This document shows, piece after piece, positions 15,526-20,221 of a stretch of DNA of 20,221 nucleotides. The DNA comes from a bacterium. GTDB taxonomy: Bacteria > Bacillota_I > Bacilli_A > RF39 > UBA660. Below the pieces are notes generated by a model. It saw only the letters and a list, made by a program, of their open reading frames with translations, had not been told where the DNA came from and did not search any database. How positions within the stretch are numbered: position 1 is the first letter of the stretch; each line of letters starts with the position of its first letter. The DNA is taken from NCBI GenBank assembly GCA_029012525.1, contig JAQXMG010000024.1, forward strand, positions 1-20,221, read 5' to 3'. The position numbers were made by a program, and so were the translations under genes.

Positions 15526-15591
15526 ATGATTGAATATTTTAGATTTTTAATATATATTATATGGGAATATTTTGACTATAAGAAAAGATAA
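15526..15591 (+). CDS. Possible 21-residue hydrophobic peptide
   Basis: An ATG 5 nt after a strong AAAGGAG ribosome site opens 21 codons ending in TAA. The peptide begins MIEYFRFLIYIIWEYF and ends in Lys-Lys-Arg; it is aromatic and hydrophobic with a basic end, a shape seen in small membrane peptides. It is divergent from rnr, and its stop lies at the edge of the secG terminator. Only the ribosome site, a possible -10 (15488-15493) and composition support it, so it could be chance in A/T-rich DNA. I recognise no family. Confidence 0.35.
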   Translation: MIEYFRFLIYIIWEYFDYKKR

Positions 15592-15616
15592 TAAAAAAAC
15601 TTCAAAATTGAAGTTT
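15592..15616 (-). terminator. Terminator of secG
   Basis: AAACTTCA (15597-15604) pairs with TGAAGTTT (15609-15616) over a 4-nt loop; on the minus strand the stem runs straight into seven T. It begins 2 nt after the secG stop. Confidence 0.8.
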
Positions 15617-15617
15617 C

Positions 15618-15833
15618 CTATATCAATGTCATTACTAAACAAATAACAAAAAATGAAATTCCCAATACTAAGGTTGCTCTGCTTATTATAAGTTCGCTTC
15701 CTCTTTCTTTTCTATTTTTAAATAAATCACTATTGCCACCAGTAATAATTTGTGAAGCTCCTTCTGCTTTTCCACTTTGTAATAATACAATAGCAATTAA
15801 TAATACACTTATCACTAATAATACTGTTTCCAT
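15618..15833 (-). CDS. secG: Preprotein translocase subunit SecG
   Basis: A small partner of the SecYE channel that helps SecA-driven export. The 71 residues have two membrane helices (about 3-20 and 50-70) joined by a cytoplasmic loop with the family pattern LLQSGKAEG near 17-25, a Gly-rich segment and NRKERGSE near 40-47. The length is typical. AAGGAGG stands 7 nt before the ATG. It has its own promoter and terminator, so it is a single-gene unit although rnr and smpB follow on the same strand, as in the secG-rnr-smpB cluster of Bacillus. Confidence 0.93.
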   Translation of the reverse strand: METVLLVISVLLIAIVLLQSGKAEGASQIITGGNSDLFKNRKERGSELIISRATLVLGISFFVICLVMTLI

Positions 15834-15859
15834 AAATTTGCCTCCTTAAGTACAACAAA

Positions 15860-15890
15860 ATAATACCATAAATTATAAATATTTGCAAAT
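15860..15890 (-). promoter_or_regulatory. secG promoter with palindrome ATTTGCAAAT at -35
   Basis: On the minus strand TTGCAA (15888-15883), 17 bp, and TATTAT (15865-15860). The -35 lies inside the perfect palindrome ATTTGCAAAT (15881-15890). The word ATTTGCAAATATTTA recurs at the argS promoter. Confidence 0.7.
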
Positions 15891-15981
15891 ATATAAATTA
15901 ATCTTGTTTTTTGTTAATCTATAGTATAATTATATATAGGGATAACTTAATGAATTTGAGTACTTGCCAACTTTTTTTATC

Positions 15982-16005
15982 AAAAAAAAAGATATTTTAA
16001 TCTTT
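15982..16005 (-). terminator. Terminator of the candidate small RNA
   Basis: On the minus strand AAAGAT (16005-16000), a 6-nt loop and ATCTTT (15993-15988) are followed by six more T. It may also end read-through from prmC, which shows no terminator of its own. Confidence 0.7.
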
Positions 16006-16062
16006 CTTCTTCTGTTAATAATCATTTTGTTAATAATATCTATTATAACTTATTAATAAAAT

Positions 16063-16138
16063 AGTACTCAATCTGACAATAGATTAAGTACTTAATCAAA
16101 CAATTAGGTAAGTATTCAACTTGGAATCATTGAGTATT
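16063..16138. repeat. Four AGTAYT motifs at 24, 24 and 22 bp intervals
   Basis: AGTACT at 16063 and 16087 and AGTATT at 16111 and 16133 recur within a looser context of TTGAGTAYT or TTAAGTACTT. A fifth AGTACT, in GAGTACTT, is at 15959. They may be protein-binding sites, or parts of the RNA stems described for the same stretch. Confidence 0.5.
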
Positions 16139-16175
16139 CCCTTTTTTATTTTATTCAAATTCCCTTGACGTATTC

Positions 16176-16204
16176 ATTATAACATAAATAAAATATAATT
16201 TCAA
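16176..16204 (-). promoter_or_regulatory. Strong promoter after prmC
   Basis: On the minus strand TTGAAA (16204-16199), exactly 17 bp, and TATAAT (16181-16176): 11 of 12 consensus bases, the best promoter in the window apart from argS. It begins 2 nt after the prmC stop and has no protein gene within 340 bases downstream. Confidence 0.75.
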
Positions 16205-16205
16205 A

Positions 16206-17009
16206 TTAACTTTTTATATTATTTAATATATAAATATATCTATCAAGACCATTTAAGTCTTTTTTTGCTATTACTTTAGAGTCTGGATAATATTTTTTTA
16301 TTATTTTTTTAACATCATTCTCCTGTTTAGATCCTATTTCAAAAGCAATAATTGATCTTTCTTTTAAAACATCTTTAGCGTTTTTTAACATTTCTTCATA
16401 ATATTTTAGCCCTCCGAAAAGTGCTAAATGTGGTTCATATTTTAAGACTTTATCTTCAATTTTTTCATCTTTATATAAATATGGTGGATTGCTTATTAAT
16501 ACATCATATTTTTTGTTTAATTTTTTTAACATATCGCCATGAATAAAATCTATTGATACTTGATTTAACAAAGCATTTTTTTTAGCAACTTTTAACGCTT
16601 TTTTTGAAATATCAACTGCACTTACAAAAGAATTACTATTTAATTTTTTTAAAGAAATAGCTATAACTCCACTTCCTGTACCTATATCTACTATAGATAA
16701 ATCTTTTTTTAAATATTTTTTTATTAATTTATCTGTTTCTATAACTAAATACTCCGTTTCAAATCTAGGTATTAAAACATTTTTATCAACATAAAACAAA
16801 TTACCTAAAAAATCACTTTTTTTTAAAAGATATTGAACAGGAATATCAGATTTTATAAGTTTTTGATACTTTTTAACAATATTCTTGTCAATATCTTCAT
16901 TTATTAAAATTAAATCAAGTTTCTTACACCCTAAAATATCTGCTAAAATAAGTTTTTTTTCATCTAAAGTATAGTTTGATTCTAATTTTAATAAATCATT
17001 AATCTTCAT
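16206..17009 (-). CDS. prmC: Release factor glutamine methyltransferase PrmC
   Basis: Methylates the Gln of the GGQ motif of release factors using S-adenosylmethionine. A helical N-terminal part (1-75) binds the factor; PRFETE (81-86) is a family mark, DIGTGSG (108-114) is the SAM-binding loop and NPPY (174-177) is the catalytic motif. I take the ATG at 17009 (267 residues), which gives MKINDLLKLE, the usual family beginning, and overlaps the prfA end by 11 nt; a longer form from 17039 adds 10 residues but has no ribosome site. The ribosome site for the chosen start (AAAAGGA, about 11 nt upstream) lies inside prfA, so translation is probably coupled. It follows its substrate's gene directly. 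Confidence 0.93.
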   Translation of the reverse strand: MKINDLLKLESNYTLDEKKLILADILGCKKLDLILINEDIDKNIVKKYQKLIKSDIPVQYLLKKSDFLGNLFYVDKNVLIPRFETEYLVIETDKLIKKYLKKDLSIVDIGTGSGVIAISLKKLNSNSFVSAVDISKKALKVAKKNALLNQVSIDFIHGDMLKKLNKKYDVLISNPPYLYKDEKIEDKVLKYEPHLALFGGLKYYEEMLKNAKDVLKERSIIAFEIGSKQENDVKKIIKKYYPDSKVIAKKDLNGLDRYIYILNNIKS

Positions 17010-18060
17010 TACCTTGTAATTTCCTTTTTTGATCTTCATTAATTAAGGCTTCTATTACTTCATCAAGTTCGCCTTCCATAACTCTATCTAATTTATTAAT
17101 AGTAAAACCAATTCTATGATCTGTTAATCTATTTTGAGGATAGTTATAAGTTCTTATTTTTTCACTTCTATCTCCTGTACCTATTTTACTTCTTCTTTCA
17201 CTATCATATTCTTCTTCTTGTTTTCTTATGGTTTCTTCATATAATTTTGATTTTAAAATTTCCATAGCTTTAGCTTTATTTTGTTGTTGACTTCTTTCAT
17301 TTTGACAAGTAACAACTACTCCAGTTGGAAGATGAGTTATTCTAACAGCTGAATCTGCTGTATTAACACTTTGTCCTCCAGCTCCACCACTTCTATAAAC
17401 ATCTATTTTTAAATCACTAGGATTTATCTCTAAATTAACATCTGTCATTTCTGGTAAAACAGCTACAGTTGCAGTTGATGTGTGAATTCTTCCGCTTGAT
17501 TCTGTTTCAGGAATTCTTTGAACTCTATGTGCTCCACTTTCATATTTCAACTTAGAAAAAACACTATCTCCTTTAACCATAAATTCTATTTGAGAAAAAC
17601 CTCCACTTGTGCCTTCTTCAGCATTAATTATTTCTGTTTTCCATCCTAATTTTTCAAAGTATTTTTGATACATACGAAAAAGATCTCCTGCAAAAATATT
17701 AGCTTCATCGCCACCTGCAGCACCACGAATTTCCATAATAACATTGTTGCCATCTCTTGGATCTTTTGGCAAAAGCAAAACTTCAAGTTTTTTTTCTAAT
17801 TCTTCTTTTTTACCTTCTAACTCTATAAGTTCTTCTTTAGCCATATCCTTTAGTTCATTATCTTTTAAAAGTTCTTTATCTGATGTTATGTTATCTAAAA
17901 CATTTTTATAATCCAAATAAACAGTTACAACTTCTTCTAAAGAACTAGCTTCTTTAGAAAGTGATGTTAAAAGATTTATATTACTAAGTGTTTCAGGTTT
18001 ACTTAAAGTTTCTTTTATTTCATTATATTTTTTTAAAATACCTTCTAATCTTTCTATCAT
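16999..18060 (-). CDS. prfA: Peptide chain release factor 1
   Basis: Reads UAA and UAG stop codons and triggers peptide release. The codon-recognition tripeptide of RF1, Pro-x-Thr, is PET at 184-186 (RVQRIPETESSGRIHTS), and the catalytic GGQ is at 228-230 in SGGAGGQSVN. The N-terminal coiled-coil domain, the GGDEANIFA segment (116-124) and a length of 353 residues are normal. RF2 would carry SPF in place of PxT. The ATG lies 2 bases after the rpoE stop, with GGTGAA 6 nt upstream that overlaps the end of rpoE, and the 3' end overlaps prmC. Confidence 0.97.
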   Translation of the reverse strand: MIERLEGILKKYNEIKETLSKPETLSNINLLTSLSKEASSLEEVVTVYLDYKNVLDNITSDKELLKDNELKDMAKEELIELEGKKEELEKKLEVLLLPKDPRDGNNVIMEIRGAAGGDEANIFAGDLFRMYQKYFEKLGWKTEIINAEEGTSGGFSQIEFMVKGDSVFSKLKYESGAHRVQRIPETESSGRIHTSTATVAVLPEMTDVNLEINPSDLKIDVYRSGGAGGQSVNTADSAVRITHLPTGVVVTCQNERSQQQNKAKAMEILKSKLYEETIRKQEEEYDSERRSKIGTGDRSEKIRTYNYPQNRLTDHRIGFTINKLDRVMEGELDEVIEALINEDQKRKLQGNED

Positions 18061-18062
18061 AA

Positions 18063-18512
18063 TTATTCACCAGATTCTAATTCATCTTCATCAACTATAA
18101 CTAAATCTTTATACTCGTCAGTTACATCATCATCGTCTTCGTCACTACTATCATCATAGATATCTTTTTCTTCATCTTCATAAGATTCTTCCATGTCTTC
18201 ATCTTGTAAATTTTCAAGTTCTTCATCTTCTAAATCATCAAATGAATCATCTAAATTTAATTTCTTAACAGAATGATTTTTCTTCAAATCCCAAGTTCCA
18301 TCTTCAAGTAAAATAAATCTTTTATCTGTTGTTAAAGCTGTATAAAATCCCCCAATCTTATTTTCAAAAGTACTTTTTGATAATTCTAAAACATCACATA
18401 TTTTTTGAAATATATCTGCAGTTGATAATGATTTTTTTTCATCTTTTAAAATTAATTCTGCGATATCTCCATATGACATAAGTTCTAAATCTTCTTTAGT
18501 TAAATTATTCAT
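18063..18512 (-). CDS. rpoE: DNA-directed RNA polymerase delta subunit
   Basis: A Gram-positive accessory subunit that lowers non-specific DNA binding and speeds polymerase recycling. Residues 1-80 form the HARE-HTH fold (LMSYGDIAELILKD, then FYTALTTDKRFILLEDGTWDL), and the rest is a long disordered tail dominated by Asp and Glu, as in Bacillus delta. The length of 149 residues is somewhat short of the usual 170-190. It lies between argS and prfA, 4 bases after argS, and its ribosome site (AAAGGATG) overlaps the argS stop. Its presence is good evidence for a Firmicutes-related host. Confidence 0.93.
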   Translation of the reverse strand: MNNLTKEDLELMSYGDIAELILKDEKKSLSTADIFQKICDVLELSKSTFENKIGGFYTALTTDKRFILLEDGTWDLKKNHSVKKLNLDDSFDDLEDEELENLQDEDMEESYEDEEKDIYDDSSDEDDDDVTDEYKDLVIVDEDELESGE

Positions 18513-18516
18513 AAAA

Positions 18517-20130
18517 TTACATCCTTTCTGGGCTTTTAATTCCTATTAAATTTAAAGCATTGTAAATAGTTATTTTTACTGCTTTACAAAGCATTAATCT
18601 TTCATTTGTATACTTAACATCATCAGTTACTATTTTTTCCTTAGCATAATAACTATGAAATAAACTAGCAAGTTCATATACATAATTTGTTATTAAATGT
18701 GGTTCATAATTTCTTGCACTTTTTTCTACTACTTTTTCAAATTCTTTTAATTGTACTAAAACATTATATGCAGAGTCACTATTTATTGTTTCAAATTTAT
18801 AACCATCTTCTGCTTTAACTTCGTGATCTTTTAAAATAGAACAAATTCTAGCATGAGCATAATTTACATAATATACTGGATTTTCATTATTTTTCTTTAG
18901 AGCAAGATCAACATCATAATCCATCATTGTATCAATACTTCTTGATGTAAAAAAGTATCTTACTGCATCCTTTGATGTATCCTCTACCAAATCTTTTAAA
19001 GTTATTGACTTACCAGTTCTTTTTGATAATTTATATTCTGCACCATCTTTTATTGCTCTAACCATTTGTATTAAAAAAACATCAAGTTTATTTGAATCTT
19101 GGCCAAGCATAGTTACTGCAGCTTTTAATCTTGCAACATAGCCATGATGATCTGAACCTAAAACATCTATTAATTTATCATAACCTCTATTTAATTTATC
19201 CATATGATAAGCAATATCTGGTGCAAAATAAGTATAACTGCCATCAGTTTTTTTTATAACACGATCTTTTTCATCTCCAAAAAGACTTGTCTTTAAATAT
19301 ACTGCACCATCTAAGTTATATGTATAACCTAAATTTTCTAATTTTTTTAAAGATTCTTCTACTAAACCCTTTTCTCTTATTGCTTTTTCACTAGACCAAA
19401 TATCAAATTTAACATCTATATCTTCCAAATCTTTTTTTATTTTACCTAAGAATACTGAAAGTCCTTTTTTCTTGAAAAATTCTATATCTTCATTTAAAAG
19501 TTTGTCACCATATTCATTATATAAATCTATTGCTATATTTTTTATATCTTCTCCATAATAGAAATTATCTTCCATTTTAAATTCTAAGCCACATACTTCT
19601 TTATATCTTTCTAATATGGATTTTGCCATATTATCCATTTGTCCTCCAGCATCATTTATATAATACTCACGAGTAACATCATAACCTGAAAATGCTAAAA
19701 TATTACATAAACTATCACCATAACAAGCACCTCTAGTATGCCCTAAATGAATTGATCCAGTTGGATTAACACTAACAAATTCAACATTTATTTTTTTGTT
19801 ATTTCCAATATTATTTCTACCATAATCTTTATCTTTTTTTATAATGTTAATGATATTATCTAAAAGATAAGTTTTATCAACAAAAAAGTTAATAAATCCT
19901 GGTTTTACTACTTCTACTTTTTCTATTAAATCATCTTTTATATTATCTTTAATAGAACAAGCAATATCAAAGGGATTCTTACCTAACTTTTTACATAACT
20001 TCATAGCAATATTACTTGAAAAATCTCCATATTCCTTATTTTTAGGAACTTCAATTTCAATTTCCTCAACCGGAATATCTAAAGAAAGACACATTTTTAT
20101 CTTATTTTTTAAGATTAATTCAATATCCAT
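18517..20130 (-). CDS. argS: Arginyl-tRNA synthetase
   Basis: A class I synthetase that charges tRNA-Arg in the cytosol. The N-terminal Add1 domain (1-110, tRNA D-loop contact) is followed by NPTGSIHLGHTRGA, the HIGH-type ATP motif, near residue 120-133, and by KLSKRTGK, the KMSKS-type loop, near residue 370. The DALR anticodon-binding domain ends the protein with the usual LxxxGIKSPERM terminus. 537 residues is slightly short (550-580 usual). AAGGAGG stands 7 nt before the ATG. It is the first gene of the argS-rpoE-prfA-prmC operon, with a leader of about 55 nt that is too short for a T-box. Confidence 0.97.
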   Translation of the reverse strand: MDIELILKNKIKMCLSLDIPVEEIEIEVPKNKEYGDFSSNIAMKLCKKLGKNPFDIACSIKDNIKDDLIEKVEVVKPGFINFFVDKTYLLDNIINIIKKDKDYGRNNIGNNKKINVEFVSVNPTGSIHLGHTRGACYGDSLCNILAFSGYDVTREYYINDAGGQMDNMAKSILERYKEVCGLEFKMEDNFYYGEDIKNIAIDLYNEYGDKLLNEDIEFFKKKGLSVFLGKIKKDLEDIDVKFDIWSSEKAIREKGLVEESLKKLENLGYTYNLDGAVYLKTSLFGDEKDRVIKKTDGSYTYFAPDIAYHMDKLNRGYDKLIDVLGSDHHGYVARLKAAVTMLGQDSNKLDVFLIQMVRAIKDGAEYKLSKRTGKSITLKDLVEDTSKDAVRYFFTSRSIDTMMDYDVDLALKKNNENPVYYVNYAHARICSILKDHEVKAEDGYKFETINSDSAYNVLVQLKEFEKVVEKSARNYEPHLITNYVYELASLFHSYYAKEKIVTDDVKYTNERLMLCKAVKITIYNALNLIGIKSPERM

Positions 20131-20190
20131 AATTATTCCTCCTTAAAAGATATTAAAAGGGAAAAAATTTCTTCTTCTATTTGATAACTA

Positions 20191-20221
20191 ATTATAATAT
20201 CATTTTTAAATATTTGCAAAT
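20191..20221 (-). promoter_or_regulatory. argS operon promoter with palindrome ATTTGCAAAT at -35
   Basis: On the minus strand TTGCAA (20219-20214), exactly 17 bp, and a consensus TATAAT (20196-20191). The -35 sits in the palindrome ATTTGCAAAT (20212-20221), and ATTTGCAAATATTTA is identical to the secG promoter. The transcript would start near 20184. Confidence 0.75.

Larger units (their letters stand above)
15982..16169 (-). ncRNA. Candidate small RNA between prmC and secG
   Basis: The stretch of about 370 bases between secG and prmC has no credible ORF but looks like an independent minus-strand unit. A near-consensus promoter ends at 16176, and a hairpin with a U tract ends at about 15982, giving about 188 nt. 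Visible stems in the RNA: GGAAU/AUUCC (16140-16123); AGUACUUAAUC/GAUUGAGUACU (16092-16063, 11 bp with one G-U that pairs only in minus-strand RNA); GUUAUAAUA/UAUUAUUAAC (16049-16029, one bulge). A 16-base palindrome GATTAAGTACTTAATC (16082-16097) overlaps the second stem and could pair instead. Length recalls 6S RNA, but I do not see the long closing stem and central bubble. It could also be the 3' end of the argS operon transcript. I recognise no family. Confidence 0.5.

Noticed and set aside
15930..16025. 31-codon minus-strand ORF inside the prmC-secG non-coding stretch
   Set aside because: It has no ribosome site, runs through a clear hairpin terminator, and its Lys/Ile/Ser make-up is what A/T-rich non-coding DNA gives.
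15982..16169. Assignment of the candidate small RNA to 6S RNA
   Set aside because: The length fits, but the 5' and 3' ends do not pair into the long rod with a central bubble that defines 6S RNA. A covariance search would be needed to reopen this.
20131..20190. T-box riboswitch before argS
   Set aside because: The leader from the predicted start is only about 55 nt and shows neither a T-box sequence nor an antiterminator.

Overview
The window comes from an AT-rich (by eye well under 35% G+C), low-GC Gram-positive bacterium, most likely an uncultured Bacilli or RF39/Acholeplasma-like gut commensal. Evidence: a delta subunit of RNA polymerase (rpoE), Firmicutes-type Shine-Dalgarno sites (AAGGAGG) before almost every gene, intrinsic hairpin/U-tract terminators, and secG, rnr, smpB and ssrA near one another. 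smpB ends at a TGA in the expected place, so the code is standard and not the Mycoplasma code. The taxon is inferred from gene content only.

Layout. (1) 1-1004: 5' part of a TPR-repeat protein (minus, running off the window), then a terminator. (2) 1018-6475: a minus-strand operon uvrA - HAD phosphatase - lgt - trxB - a previously uncalled 34-residue membrane peptide. (3) 6540-6807: the decayed start of an ABC-transporter ATPase gene with two frameshifts. (4) 6873-9008: dCMP deaminase (plus), a membrane zinc-ribbon protein (minus), tmRNA (ssrA, plus) and a Mn-type superoxide dismutase (plus). (5) 9145-12782: an accessory-looking stretch with a class II Fic protein, a DUF5698/DUF2179 membrane protein and a 622-residue membrane-anchored protein with a formylglycine-generating-enzyme-like C-terminal fold. 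(6) 12832-15865: smpB and rnr, a possible 21-residue ORF, and secG. (7) 15866-16205: a non-coding stretch with a strong minus-strand promoter, several hairpins and a terminator, read here as an unnamed small RNA of about 188 nt. (8) 16206-20221: the minus-strand operon argS - rpoE - prfA - prmC with its promoter at the window edge.

How the genes fit together. argS, rpoE, prfA and prmC serve tRNA charging, transcription and termination; PrmC methylates the release factor encoded just before it. SmpB, tmRNA and RNase R are the trans-translation partners, although here ssrA lies about 4.6 kb from smpB on the opposite strand, separated by the accessory block. SecG and Lgt act in protein export and lipoprotein maturation. 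TrxB and SOD serve redox defence, and UvrA serves excision repair.

The best candidates for something undescribed are the small RNA between prmC and secG with its regularly spaced AGTAYT motifs, the 34-residue NKGWG peptide after trxB, and the FGE-fold surface protein. I found no CRISPR array, insertion sequence, integrase or complete new defence system.
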